Source: Chloroflexi bacterium HGW-Chloroflexi-3
GTDB lineage: Bacteria; Chloroflexota; Anaerolineae; Anaerolineales; Anaerolineaceae
Reading direction: 5' to 3'
DNA length: 64,000 nt
NCBI GenBank assembly: GCA_002842045.1
Contig: PHBX01000009.1
Coordinates: 186,001-250,000, forward strand
Shown here: piece after piece, positions 36,305-45,943 of the stretch
Numbering within the stretch: position 1 is the stretch's first letter
Layout of the letters: each line of letters starts with the position of its first letter
Made by a program: the position numbers and the translations under genes
The notes under the pieces: model-generated
The model's input: the letters and a program-made list of their open reading frames with translations, nothing else
What the model was told of the DNA's origin: nothing
The model's database searches: none

Positions 36305-38251
36305 TTAATTTTTACAAAAATCTGCGTATCCAAAACCCTCAATTTCATATAGAATACTGCGATTGCTGACATCCACAGCATCAAAACCGCAAAAATCTGT
36401 CCGGCTGGCGGCAATTTTTAGCTGGTAATACAGCGGAAGAACGGGCAGTGCTTCATTAAACAGGCGTTGAATCTCTGCCTGTGCTTGTGCGTCATCCAAA
36501 GCTGCATTTTGTGCTTGCTGACAGGACAGATCATATTGAGGGTTGGAATATCCGGTGATATTAGCACCTACCCAGAGATTGTCCGCATTGGGTATTTGTT
36601 TACTGCTATACAGGAAGCATGGATTGGTTCGCCCCGCCTGCCAGGTAAATTGTGCCAGGTCGAAGTTTCGCCCAAATAATACTCCCTCCGGACCCGGCGC
36701 ATACAGTTCCGTCGGATAAACATTTTGCACCACAACCTCAATGCCACAGGTGATCAACGAGCTGGCAATATCAGCCGATACCAGTTGTCTTAACGTGGAT
36801 TGGGAGGAAATGTAATCCAATACCAGCGGTGTCCCATCCGGAACATTGGCCACACCCTGAGATAAGCGCGGGGTGTTGGGATTGTTATCATTATCCCGCC
36901 AGCCAATTTGGTCCAGCAACATACTCCCCATTTCAACGTCATAGGGAATACTGTTGAGACTTGGGTTATAAGCCGGGTGAGATGGTGGATAGAAACTTAT
37001 CGGCACCGAAGAGCGATTTACAAAATAGCGATTGGTAATCCCAACACGATCGGTACAATAGGCGATGGCTGTCCGCATGCGTACATCTCCAAACCAGTCC
37101 GGGCGGTCAGAATCAAACTCGTAACCATCGTCATAACTGGACGGCACAATGCCGAAATCCAGATGTTCCCACTCCGGTCCCTGAGCAAAATAGGCTTTGA
37201 TCTCACCCAGATTGTTAAGTTCGACCACATCGGTTAATTGTTGATCTAATTCCACCGTAGCATCCACAAAATCGCATTCATGGATTTCCAATGCTTTCAA
37301 GTTGCTGTCTGCATTCGGACCTGAGAAGCGGAATACGAGTTTTTCAAATTTTGGTAAGCCTTCCTGCGCCCGGAAATAATGAGGGTTTCTGCTCAGCTCC
37401 ATATGGCTGCCAATCACCCAGTTATCAATCTGATACGGTCCCCAACCCAATGGTTTCTGGGTTGAATCCACAGCTGTCAATAATTCCACAGCACTGAATT
37501 CACCCCAGGCGTGCTGTGGCATCGGGATCCAGAAGAAATCACCCAGGTGTGGTGATGTAAATCCAGGCAGCCCCTTCCATTCGGTCTGTAAATCATCGAT
37601 GGCTGAATAACTGGCAGTTCTGTCCACGTAATAGGTATTCACAGGGGAAGCCGGATCAGTAGCAATCTGGAAGGAGTAAAGCGAATCGCTGGCGGTTAAT
37701 GGCTGTCCATCTGACCATAATAACCCGGGTTTCAGTTCATAACGCAGGCTTTGCTGATCCATCAGTACTTCACTCTGACCGTCCCACTCGACAGCGCAAC
37801 TCGCATCAGAACAGCCAGCTGGCAGGTAACGAACCCCGGCCAGGAGCACAACCACGGATCCACTCGCATCCACAATTCGTTCGCCAGCGGCCACCGCCAC
37901 CGTCTCGATGCGCGCATTACCGCTATCAAAATCCGGTATCTTTTCCAGGATGACAGGTTCAGGCATAAAGTTGACTGTGTCAATGGGACCATCATAAATA
38001 GCTTCCAAAATCGACCACATGCCTTTGCTGTTGCCGCCATATGGATACAACGTCTGTGGTTCCTCACCGATACAAATCACCAGGCTATTGGGTGGCTCGG
38101 GCGTCGGTTCCGTTGTTGGCAGAACCACTTCTGGCGTTTCTGGTTCTGGTTGTACGTCAGATGTAGGTGCCACTTGAGATTGGCAGGCACTTAATAGCAT
38201 GACAAAAAAACCAATTAAAAAAGAAAACCGTTTTAAGCGGGAAAGCTTCAA
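36305..38251 (-). CDS. Peptide-binding lipoprotein (SBP family 5), intact
   Basis: This 648-residue protein has a lipoprotein signal (FFVMLLSAC, Cys at about 23), a Pro/Glu/Thr linker and a complete family-5 binding domain: NSLVICIGEEPQTLYPY, then LKPGLLWSDGQPLTASDSLYSF and a long C-terminal lobe ending LPLYYQLKIAASRTDFCGFD. Translation starts with TTG at 38251 behind a GGAGGA site. Several cysteine pairs suggest disulfides outside the membrane. It has its own promoter and no permease of its own, so it may feed the neighbouring peptide transporter, an orphan-SBP arrangement. Confidence 0.9.
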   Translation of the reverse strand: MKLSRLKRFSFLIGFFVMLLSACQSQVAPTSDVQPEPETPEVVLPTTEPTPEPPNSLVICIGEEPQTLYPYGGNSKGMWSILEAIYDGPIDTVNFMPEPVILEKIPDFDSGNARIETVAVAAGERIVDASGSVVVLLAGVRYLPAGCSDASCAVEWDGQSEVLMDQQSLRYELKPGLLWSDGQPLTASDSLYSFQIATDPASPVNTYYVDRTASYSAIDDLQTEWKGLPGFTSPHLGDFFWIPMPQHAWGEFSAVELLTAVDSTQKPLGWGPYQIDNWVIGSHMELSRNPHYFRAQEGLPKFEKLVFRFSGPNADSNLKALEIHECDFVDATVELDQQLTDVVELNNLGEIKAYFAQGPEWEHLDFGIVPSSYDDGYEFDSDRPDWFGDVRMRTAIAYCTDRVGITNRYFVNRSSVPISFYPPSHPAYNPSLNSIPYDVEMGSMLLDQIGWRDNDNNPNTPRLSQGVANVPDGTPLVLDYISSQSTLRQLVSADIASSLITCGIEVVVQNVYPTELYAPGPEGVLFGRNFDLAQFTWQAGRTNPCFLYSSKQIPNADNLWVGANITGYSNPQYDLSCQQAQNAALDDAQAQAEIQRLFNEALPVLPLYYQLKIAASRTDFCGFDAVDVSNRSILYEIEGFGYADFCKN

Positions 38252-38290
38252 AATATCCTCCTCGGGATGATTGTTTCATTTTTCCCCTTC

Positions 38291-38319
38291 ATTATAATCA
38301 TTGCCATGCCCACTGGCAA
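38291..38319 (-). promoter_or_regulatory. Promoter of the intact peptide-binding lipoprotein
   Basis: TTGCCA, 17 nt, TATAAT on the minus strand: five and six of six consensus matches. Predicted start near 38284, about 33 nt before the TTG start codon. Confidence 0.7.
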
Positions 38320-38447
38320 ACTTCAACATCATATTACCTTTACCCTACAAAGATCCTCCCGGTTATGGAAAAATTACCGGAGAAAAATTTTCAGGAATGA
38401 TAGAAATGTTTTCAATTATCTGGTTAAAAAATCTCCCTGAATACAGT

Positions 38448-39467
38448 TTAAGTTCTTAATTGAATGCCAATACCAGGTTGATTGGAGAGCTTTATTTTTA
38501 AATGCCTGTCATATTTTAAACCAATGAACGGATCATTTTTTATCAACAAAGGAGAATCGAGGTCAATCCATTCAGCCAACCCAATGAGATGCGCCATCGC
38601 GGTAACGCCCAGAGAAGTCTCGATCCCACATCCCAGCATAATACGCATGTTGTAATCTCTGGCGATCTGGATCATCTCCAAGGCAGGCAGGATGCCACCC
38701 GTTTTCATTAATTTCAAGTTGATACCTGCCACCCCTGCCAGACCCAGTGCATGCACATCTCCCAGATTTTGAACGGATTCATCCGCGACAATCGGTATGC
38801 TGGTGGTCGATTGCAATATCCCCATTTCTGTAATCTGGTCACGCCCCAGTGGCTGTTCAATCAACTCCAGATTGTAAACCGATAGTTTCCGGACCATCTT
38901 GATCGCCTTCGGTAAATCCCAGGCAGCGTTTACATCCGCCCGTATTTTTGCGTCTGGTCTTACTTCCCGAATCGCGGCTATGCAATCCTCATCATCTTCA
39001 CCACCCAGCTTCACCTTGAGAATGGGGTAAGCTTTTTCATTTCTGGCAATTTCTGCCATTTTTTGCGGGGTGTCTAAAGAGATGGTATAGGATGTGGATA
39101 GTGTCCCAGGTTCCGGCAAGTCCAGTATCTGGTAAAGCGGCTTGCCTTCATCGCGCCCGATGCGATCTAATAATGCCAATTCCAGTGCACAACGCGCCGG
39201 GGCAGGTCCACCTTCACCAATCCACCCCTGCACCTGGTGAATGGATACCGGGAAGTGTACGGGCGACCAGGCTGCATTCGCCCAGCAGGCAATTAACTCT
39301 TTATCTGTATTTCCACCATAGGAGGAAATTGCACCTTCTCCCCAACCATTATCTCCTGCCAGACGGATCCAATAAATATTGAATTTGCTACGCTTCTCAT
39401 AGGCAATAGGAATAGAATTTTTTAATTCCAGAGTAATCTTTTCCCAAACGAAGCGCTGTTTATTCAC
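38448..39467 (-). CDS. Dipeptide epimerase-like enolase-superfamily enzyme
   Basis: This 339-residue protein matches muconate-lactonizing/mandelate-racemase type enzymes of the dipeptide epimerase group. The catalytic lysine pair is in ILKVKLGG (about 147-150), metal ligands are in ADVNAAWD (about 176), LIEQPL (about 201) and VADESV (about 225), and the second catalytic lysine is in LKLMKTGG (about 250). Known relatives epimerise L-Ala-D/L-Glu from murein or other dipeptides. Translation starts with GTG at 39467 behind AAAGGG. Its neighbours (peptide transport, PBP) fit a role in peptide use or wall recycling; substrate specificity is inferred. Confidence 0.85.
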   Translation of the reverse strand: MNKQRFVWEKITLELKNSIPIAYEKRSKFNIYWIRLAGDNGWGEGAISSYGGNTDKELIACWANAAWSPVHFPVSIHQVQGWIGEGGPAPARCALELALLDRIGRDEGKPLYQILDLPEPGTLSTSYTISLDTPQKMAEIARNEKAYPILKVKLGGEDDEDCIAAIREVRPDAKIRADVNAAWDLPKAIKMVRKLSVYNLELIEQPLGRDQITEMGILQSTTSIPIVADESVQNLGDVHALGLAGVAGINLKLMKTGGILPALEMIQIARDYNMRIMLGCGIETSLGVTAMAHLIGLAEWIDLDSPLLIKNDPFIGLKYDRHLKIKLSNQPGIGIQLRT

Positions 39468-39528
39468 TGGCAGCCCTTTTCATTTAAAAATCCTAGCTTA
39501 AGTAGCGAATAAATGCAAGAACCAAAAA

Positions 39529-40482
39529 TTACATTTCTATTTCATTAATCCATTCATCAATGTCACCATAACGCATGCGTAAATACGACTCATAGCGTTC
39601 ATAATGGATTTCCCCACTGGTTACCGCTGCTTTTATGGCACAACCCGGTTCGTTGACATGCGAGCAATCACTGAATTGACAATCCGCCACTCGTTTGCCC
39701 AATTCAGGAAAATATCCATCCAATTCCTCCGGCTCAATGTCCCATAGTGAAAGCATGCGAATCCCTGGCAGATCGGCTACAAAACCGCCGACATCCAATG
39801 GAAATAACCGCCGTACCACGGTTGTATGCATACCCTTGGAAGTCGTTTCACTCACATTCCTGATCACCAATCCTAATGAAGGTTGGATGGCGTTCAAGAG
39901 GCTAGATTTGCCCACACCGGATGGTCCAACCAGCCCGGATAACCTGTTCTGCAGGTGATCCCGTAATATGTCCACACCCAGCCCCGTGATGCTGGATGTA
40001 TACACCACCTTATATCCGATTTGTTGATACATGCCAAATAGATCATGGGCGGCTTCCTCACCCACCAGATCGACTTTATTCGCAGCAATCAGCACATCAA
40101 TCCCTTGCTGTTCGCAAATCACCAGAAAGCGATCTAACATCCGCAAGTGCGGCTCGGGTCGCGCGCAGGAGAATACCAGCACAATCTGATCCGGGTTTGC
40201 CAGAAGAACCTGTTTATATTCACCGCGTGAATCCGGTGCAGAACGAATCAAAGCCTGTTTACGCGTCAGCACTTTTTCAATGGCACCAGTGCCATCAGAT
40301 TGCATGGCAACCTGCACCATATCACCCATGGCAATGATATCTTCCCGTATTTCATCACGCCGGCGTTGTTTCAATCTGCCTCTGGGATGACAGACCACCT
40401 CGCGGCCATCATCCAGGAAAACATGATAGAAACCTGATTGCAGGCTCATAACCCGTCCCTGGATGTATGTATTGTTTCCCAA
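39529..40482 (-). CDS. rsgA: Ribosome small-subunit assembly GTPase RsgA
   Basis: This 317-residue protein is a circularly permuted GTPase. An N-terminal OB fold (1-75) is followed by the G4 motif AANKVDLV (about 133), G1 GPSGVGKSSLLNA (about 184), G3 ADLPGI and a C-terminal zinc site CQFSDCSHVNEPGC. It matures the 30S subunit. The proposed start is TTG at 40482, directly after the PBP stop, whose final codons supply a GGAGGGG site. An ATG at 40449 is an alternative. It is in the same run as maf and the penicillin-binding protein. Confidence 0.95.
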   Translation of the reverse strand: MGNNTYIQGRVMSLQSGFYHVFLDDGREVVCHPRGRLKQRRRDEIREDIIAMGDMVQVAMQSDGTGAIEKVLTRKQALIRSAPDSRGEYKQVLLANPDQIVLVFSCARPEPHLRMLDRFLVICEQQGIDVLIAANKVDLVGEEAAHDLFGMYQQIGYKVVYTSSITGLGVDILRDHLQNRLSGLVGPSGVGKSSLLNAIQPSLGLVIRNVSETTSKGMHTTVVRRLFPLDVGGFVADLPGIRMLSLWDIEPEELDGYFPELGKRVADCQFSDCSHVNEPGCAIKAAVTSGEIHYERYESYLRMRYGDIDEWINEIEM

Positions 40483-42708
40483 TTACCCCTCCGGTGTTTC
40501 TTCTGTTTGCTCCGGTCTGGGTGTTTCGGTATATAGTGATGTAGGCGTACGGGTTACATATAAAGATGATTCCCATGGGTAAATCCGGGAGGGTCTTCCA
40601 TAAAAGTATAATTCGATCACGCGCCGGAATATCGGTGCTGCAATCTCAGATCCTTCTCCGGCATTTTCAGCCAGAACCACAACAGCAATATCCGGTCGAT
40701 CAGGATTTCCCAGATCGGTATAACCTGCAAACCAGGCATGTGGGCGCAGCGGAGGATTTTGTGCAGTGCCAGTCTTGCCATAGATCGGGATTTGTAACCC
40801 TAACATGGCGTTACGGGCTGTGCCACGGGCATTCGCGACAACACTTCTCATCGCAGACTGAATAATCGCCAGGTTTTCTTCTGTAACCGGTAAAGTGCCT
40901 GTTTCGATGGGTTCAAATTCAAAGGTCGGGTCACCATCGGCAGGCGCAATTTTCTCCACCAGTTGTGGTTGGTATAGCGTGCCCCCATTACCCACCGCTG
41001 CAATGAAAGTCGCTACCTGCAACGGGGTTACCTGCATACTGGCCTGACCGATTGCCAGCTGAACAGAATCGCCTTCCGTGACTGTGTCAGGAATATTGCC
41101 GGAAACTTCCTGGATCTGACCTATGCCGGTCGCAGAACCCAGCCCAAATGCACGTGCCATTTCTGCCAGACTATTGGTCAAACCCCGTCTGTACATGGTT
41201 AATCCTATGTGATAAAACCAGGGGTTACAGGAGCGCATCAGGCCTTCAGAAAGGGTTAAATCACCGCTGGGCGGCAATTCCTTCTCGTAAGTCCAATCGT
41301 ATAGAGTCAACCCTTCCAGATCTGTGAAGGTGTGCCCACAATAATAGACATCATCGGCTTCAAATGTATCGGTCTCTAAGGCGGCTGCCATGGTAATGAT
41401 CTTGAATACGGACCCCAAAGGATAGGCACTTTGAGCTGCCCGGTTCAGCAGGCGGTTTTCATTCGGATTTAGCATATCTGATAACATCCAGCCACTGTTG
41501 AAGTTATTGGGGTCAAACAGATTGGGATCATAGGTCGGAGAGGAAGCCATTGCCAGTACGCGGCCAGTATCCCGTTCCATAACAACAATTGCTCCGCGGA
41601 ACCCATTAATCGCCAGTTCCACTTCAGCCTGAAAGTCCTGTTCGAGGGTTGTATAAATGGATTGGGATAACTGCGAATCGGAATACCCAATTCTGGTTTC
41701 AATCGTGCCATCCGGGCGAACCACATACAATGAAGCGCCTTTTTTACCGATCAGCACTTCTTCTCCCCAGGCTTCCAAACCTGTACGGCCTACCTTTTCA
41801 TCACCGCGATAGCCCATACGTTTGTATTCATCCAGTTCTTCAGGGAAAATCGATTGTACATATCCGGTGATATGCGCAGCCACACCACCATTAAAATAGT
41901 AGCGTGATGTGTAATAATTCATATTCAACCCACCCAGGGTGGATAGTGTGCTGTAATAACGGTCTACGTTAGACCGGGCAGTTTCTCCAATCGGAATATA
42001 CCAATCCGGTCCGGCATATTCATATTTAGAACGAATGTAATCCGGGTTCAATCCGGTTAATTCAGACAGATAGCTGACCAATGCACCATGTTGTTCATCG
42101 CCAATACCCCCCGGGGTGATACCTAATGCCACAATTTCCGATTGCGCCACCAGTGCATTGCCATCCTTGTCATATATATTGCCACGGGCTGGCGCGCTGA
42201 TATCCATCGAAAGGTAATTGCCACCTTTCAGTTCTGGCAGTATCATCCCTTCTTCCCATTGCACCTTCCAGAGATTGTCTTCTATGGTCAGGTTCATCAC
42301 CATACTTCTGGTGATGGTACCCACCAGCGCTGTCTCAAAATTTACGGTGTATCCAACCTGCGCATCGCGTGGATTGGTCAGCGCAGAGGTGACTTCACCG
42401 GTCAATTCGATCAAAGTCAGGGCATTGGTTGTATTCTGGTAGCGCTTGATAAAATCTTCTTTAAGGAATGCATCCTGGCTCAAGCGGCTGAGCATTGCGT
42501 ACATACCTTCATAATCCTCATCAGTCCACATGTTCAAATACGTCTGTGCCGATTGTTTTACATCCGGTGCGCGCGTCGTATTGATTTGAGGTCCAGGTAA
42601 CGTGGCCGTAGAAGCTGGAACAGTCGCAATCGGCGAATCTGTAGGCGTTGGTGTACAGGCGCTGACCAGCACCACCAGAAATAAGATCAGACTCATCAAC
42701 CTTTTCAT
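40483..42708 (-). CDS. Class B penicillin-binding protein with NTF2-like (MecA_N) domain
   Basis: This 741-residue transpeptidase cross-links peptidoglycan. It has a lipoprotein-like signal (LFLVVLVSAC), a MecA_N-like domain (about 50-150) and a PBP dimerisation domain (about 165-330). The catalytic domain has motifs PLGSVFKI (SxxK, about 430), SCNPW (SxN, about 495) and GKTGTAQN (KTG, about 641). All three active-site motifs are intact. A GGAGG site precedes the ATG. The architecture resembles PBP2a/PbpA-like proteins of Gram-positive bacteria, suggesting a low-affinity type, though resistance cannot be inferred. It follows maf by 37 bp. Confidence 0.93.
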   Translation of the reverse strand: MKRLMSLILFLVVLVSACTPTPTDSPIATVPASTATLPGPQINTTRAPDVKQSAQTYLNMWTDEDYEGMYAMLSRLSQDAFLKEDFIKRYQNTTNALTLIELTGEVTSALTNPRDAQVGYTVNFETALVGTITRSMVMNLTIEDNLWKVQWEEGMILPELKGGNYLSMDISAPARGNIYDKDGNALVAQSEIVALGITPGGIGDEQHGALVSYLSELTGLNPDYIRSKYEYAGPDWYIPIGETARSNVDRYYSTLSTLGGLNMNYYTSRYYFNGGVAAHITGYVQSIFPEELDEYKRMGYRGDEKVGRTGLEAWGEEVLIGKKGASLYVVRPDGTIETRIGYSDSQLSQSIYTTLEQDFQAEVELAINGFRGAIVVMERDTGRVLAMASSPTYDPNLFDPNNFNSGWMLSDMLNPNENRLLNRAAQSAYPLGSVFKIITMAAALETDTFEADDVYYCGHTFTDLEGLTLYDWTYEKELPPSGDLTLSEGLMRSCNPWFYHIGLTMYRRGLTNSLAEMARAFGLGSATGIGQIQEVSGNIPDTVTEGDSVQLAIGQASMQVTPLQVATFIAAVGNGGTLYQPQLVEKIAPADGDPTFEFEPIETGTLPVTEENLAIIQSAMRSVVANARGTARNAMLGLQIPIYGKTGTAQNPPLRPHAWFAGYTDLGNPDRPDIAVVVLAENAGEGSEIAAPIFRRVIELYFYGRPSRIYPWESSLYVTRTPTSLYTETPRPEQTEETPEG

Positions 42709-42745
42709 GCATTCCTCCGGGTTATATCACCCCAGTTATTTTTTC

Positions 42746-43414
42746 TCATCCTATGTTGACTCCAGTCAGGACCAATTGACCAATGGGACAATCATAATCC
42801 AAATATTGTTGACATGCGGAATCAATTTTTAAGGCTGGCATTAATCCAAGTTTCTCCAGGTTGCGTGCCAGATGACAGGCAGGGAAACCCATGACACTGG
42901 CAAAACACCCTTGATAATCCTCAACGGGGTGAAAGCCTTTGTGTTGAATGGCGTACGCACCTGCTTTATCCATCGGATCATTTGTTTGTACATAAACTTC
43001 GATTTCTTCATCCGAATAATTACGCATGGGAACCTGGGAAAGACATAAATCCTGTGTCAAAATCCCTTTTCCAGGCACCATTAATGCAATGGATGTATAA
43101 ACCTGGTGATTGCGGCCTTTTAATTGCTTGAGCATGCGGCTGGCATCTGCATGGTCAACTGGTTTTCCAAGGATTTCATCGCCATCCGCCACCGTTGTGT
43201 CCGCAGCGATGATTAACCCGGCATTTGGAAATTGCTGGCCAACCACTTGCGCCTTTGTTTTTGCCAGTCGACATACATATTCACCAGGTGCTTCTCCGGG
43301 ATATTCTGTTTCATCAATATCAGCCGGAACCACCTGAAATGCTTGCTGGAATAAACCAAGCAAAGCTCTTCTGCGTGGTGAATTCGACGCCAAAATCCAG
43401 GGATGATCCATCAT
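42746..43414 (-). CDS. maf: Maf-family nucleotide pyrophosphatase
   Basis: This 222-residue protein has the Maf signature LASNSPRRRALLGLF (residues 8-22), the catalytic Asp region IIAADTTVADGDEILGKP (about 69-86) and DPMDKAGAYAIQHKG (about 147). Members hydrolyse non-canonical or canonical NTPs (dTTP/UTP type) and were linked to septum inhibition in Bacillus. Two ATGs in tandem are possible; the first is preceded by a -10 box at 6 nt, with no Shine-Dalgarno. The C-terminus is about 25 residues longer than many relatives. It starts the maf-PBP-rsgA run. Confidence 0.93.
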   Translation of the reverse strand: MMDHPWILASNSPRRRALLGLFQQAFQVVPADIDETEYPGEAPGEYVCRLAKTKAQVVGQQFPNAGLIIAADTTVADGDEILGKPVDHADASRMLKQLKGRNHQVYTSIALMVPGKGILTQDLCLSQVPMRNYSDEEIEVYVQTNDPMDKAGAYAIQHKGFHPVEDYQGCFASVMGFPACHLARNLEKLGLMPALKIDSACQQYLDYDCPIGQLVLTGVNIG

Positions 43415-43420
43415 TCAGTG

Positions 43421-43429
43421 ATTCTAACA
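43421..43429 (-). promoter_or_regulatory. Extended -10 for a leaderless maf transcript
   Basis: TGTTAGAAT on the minus strand, then six bases and the maf ATG. A perfect TTGACA lies 20 nt upstream of the -10, further than ideal. Confidence 0.4.
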
Positions 43430-43489
43430 CAAACAAGATGCTGATTTGTCAAGATACCAGGCGAAGAAACCCGGGGTAATTAAAACTTC

Positions 43490-43547
43490 TTGCCGCATCG
43501 ATTAAAACGATGCGGCAACGGTTTTGAGCCAACACTGGCTTGTGTTG
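43490..43547. other. Two consecutive stem-loops between maf and yciI
   Basis: TTGCCGCATCG (43490-43500) pairs perfectly with CGATGCGGCAA (43508-43518) around a seven-base loop. A second hairpin, CAACAC with GTGTTG (43530-43547), follows and is trailed by TTT on the plus strand. No gene ends nearby on the plus strand. The remaining gap up to 43808 is AT-rich and shows nothing else I can name. Confidence 0.5.
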
Positions 43548-43808
43548 TTTATCAGACGAATATGAAGAACGTTTTGTTCCTTTATTCACAATAATTGTAC
43601 AAGAAATTCCTTTAACATCAAAACAAAATTAAGAACAATTTTTTCTTTCTAATCATTTACCATTTTGGGGGTTTTGTTGGGCAGTTACCCACGAAAAACG
43701 CCCACCAACACCGGATTACTGCGAGGTTACCAATTTTTTTTGAAAAAATGGTTATCATTAATAGCAGCATAATCATCAATAATTAACGATCATCCAAAAG
43801 GTGTAAAT

Positions 43809-44108
43809 ATGAAACATTTTCTCATTGATATCGAATATACAGCTCCGCTTGAAATCATTGATGTGATTGTCAGCGACCACAGAAAATTTCTACAAACGGG
43901 TTATGATCAGGGTTGGCTGTTAATGTCCGGACCCAAGCATCCTAAAACGGGAGGGATTGTGATTGCACGCGCGCCCTCCATGCAGGAAATTCAGGCGTTT
44001 TTCTTTAATGATCCTTATCACCAGCATCAAGCAGCTACGTACAAATTTGTGGAATTTAATCCAGTCATGTACCAGACATTCCTGCAGGATTGGATAGCAG
44101 GATCATAA
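43809..44108 (+). CDS. YciI-family protein
   Basis: This 99-residue protein has the YciI fold pattern: an N-terminal strand HFLIDIEYTAPLEIIDVIVSDHRKFL, then GWLLMSGPKHPKTGGIVIARA and FFFNDPYHQHQAATYKFVEFNP. The conserved histidine and aspartate of the putative active site (residues 24 and about 72) are present. The family's function is unclear; one relative is a dehalogenase-like lactone enzyme. An AAGGTG site lies 7 nt before the ATG. It is a single gene converging with the ABC exporter pair. Confidence 0.85.
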   Translation: MKHFLIDIEYTAPLEIIDVIVSDHRKFLQTGYDQGWLLMSGPKHPKTGGIVIARAPSMQEIQAFFFNDPYHQHQAATYKFVEFNPVMYQTFLQDWIAGS

Positions 44109-44119
44109 AAAGGACTGCT

Positions 44120-45943
44120 TTACGCTCCCATAAACTGGCGCTCATGCAAATCGTAATACATGCCTTTGTGCGCCAATAAATCAGTATGGGTGCCCTGCTC
44201 GCGAATGCGACCCTGGTCAATCACATAAATCCAATCCGCTTTGCGTACTGTACTCAGGCGATGGGCAATCACGATGGCGGTGCGCTCAAACAACAATCTT
44301 TCCAGCGCTTGCTGAATCAACACCTCCGTGACCGTATCGATGTTGGCAGTGGCTTCATCCAAAATCAATACCTTCGGATCTGTGAGAATAGCTCGGGCAA
44401 TGGTCAACAGCTGGCGCTGTCCCACCGATAGATTGACGCCCCCTTCATGAATTCTGGTCTGGTATCCATCGGGCAGGTTGCTGATAAACCCATGCGCATT
44501 GGCCATTTTAGCTGCTTCTATTATTACTTCTTCACTGGCATCCGGTATTCCATAACGGATATTCTCCTCAATGGTTCGCGAAAACAGGAAAGGATCCTGT
44601 GAGACAATGCGCACAAATTGGCGCAGCGAGCATTGTTTGATCTTGCGCAAATTGATCCCATCCAGCAATACCGCACCTTCTGTGACATCATAAAACCGGG
44701 CAACCAGGTTAGCGACCGTTGTTTTTCCGGCACCCGTCGGACCCACAATTGCCACCATTTTACGCGGTGGAATCGCCAGGCTGATATCGTCCAGAACGAT
44801 TGGCGTATCCTGCCTGTATCGGAAAGTCACATGCTCGAAATCGATCTTGCCCTCCACTTCCTCCAGTTCGATGGCATCCGGATCATCTGATACTTCGATG
44901 GGCGTATCCAGTAATTTCAAAACCTGCTCGCCCCCCGCCATGGCAGATTGCAAAGTGGTGTACATACGGCTTAATTCCTGAATGGGGTTGAAGAAACGGG
45001 TGACATAAGATAGAAATGCCACCATCACACCCAGGGTGACTTCATCTGCGATCACAAAACGTCCACCAAACCATAAAACAATTCCTGTCGCTAACATCCC
45101 CAGGAATTCAATCGACGGCAGGAAGACAAATGAAAGTGACATCGCATTGATGTAGGCATTGCGGTTTTCCACATTGACTTTATCGAAGCGTTCCTGCGAG
45201 GCTTTTTCCTGGGCAAAGGCTTGAATGACCCGCATCCCACTGATATCCTCCGCAAGGTCACCCACCACGGCAGCCACTTTGGAGCGGGTTTCCCGAAAGG
45301 CTTTCTTTGCCTGCCGTGAGAAAATCCAGGTGGCTATCAGCATCATTGGAATCACAATGAACGTTAACAATGCCAGTTTGGGGCTCATCGATAACATCAC
45401 CACAATGATGCCGATCAAGACCAACAGATCGCCAATCAGGGTGATCACGCCCTGAGAGAAAAGTTCATTGATCTCGGCCACATCATTGATCACGCGTGAG
45501 ACGGTCACCCCCACGATGTTGCGGTCATGATAGCCCTGTTGCAGTCTCTGCAAGTGACGGAACAGATCGCTGCGTAATTTCGCCAGCATACGTTGCCCCA
45601 CCCAGGAGACCACATAGCGTTGGGCAGCACTGACAAAATAGAGACTGATGAAGGTCAGAGCCAGGAAAATGGCAATCCGCACCAATCCCGGGAAATCGCC
45701 CGTCAGAATATAGTTGTCAGTCGCTTCTTTCAAGAGGTACGGGGATAATAACGTCAAACCTGATTCCACAATCGTCAGGAACAACGCCAGTACCATGCGA
45801 CAACGGTACTGTTTCAGATATTGGAGCATGCGTGTTACCACATCGCGATTGAACATCTCACCTTCGCGTTGTGTACCACCGAATTGCTCCAAAACAGAGC
45901 GGGGTCCCATGCCAGCTGATGATGATCCGATGGAGAAGCTCAT
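44120..45943 (-). CDS. ABC exporter subunit B (consensus catalytic site)
   Basis: This 607-residue half-transporter has six membrane helices (about 40-320) and an ATPase domain with Walker A VGPTGAGKTT and Walker B VLILDEATANID, keeping the catalytic glutamate. Its signature is NLSVGQRQ, not the usual SGGQ. The partner gene upstream has Asp in place of the catalytic Glu. Both deviations fall in the same composite site, as in heterodimeric exporters such as TM287/288 and BmrCD. Likely substrates are lipids or drugs. The start overlaps the partner's stop (ATGA). Confidence 0.9.
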   Translation of the reverse strand: MSFSIGSSSAGMGPRSVLEQFGGTQREGEMFNRDVVTRMLQYLKQYRCRMVLALFLTIVESGLTLLSPYLLKEATDNYILTGDFPGLVRIAIFLALTFISLYFVSAAQRYVVSWVGQRMLAKLRSDLFRHLQRLQQGYHDRNIVGVTVSRVINDVAEINELFSQGVITLIGDLLVLIGIIVVMLSMSPKLALLTFIVIPMMLIATWIFSRQAKKAFRETRSKVAAVVGDLAEDISGMRVIQAFAQEKASQERFDKVNVENRNAYINAMSLSFVFLPSIEFLGMLATGIVLWFGGRFVIADEVTLGVMVAFLSYVTRFFNPIQELSRMYTTLQSAMAGGEQVLKLLDTPIEVSDDPDAIELEEVEGKIDFEHVTFRYRQDTPIVLDDISLAIPPRKMVAIVGPTGAGKTTVANLVARFYDVTEGAVLLDGINLRKIKQCSLRQFVRIVSQDPFLFSRTIEENIRYGIPDASEEVIIEAAKMANAHGFISNLPDGYQTRIHEGGVNLSVGQRQLLTIARAILTDPKVLILDEATANIDTVTEVLIQQALERLLFERTAIVIAHRLSTVRKADWIYVIDQGRIREQGTHTDLLAHKGMYYDLHERQFMGA

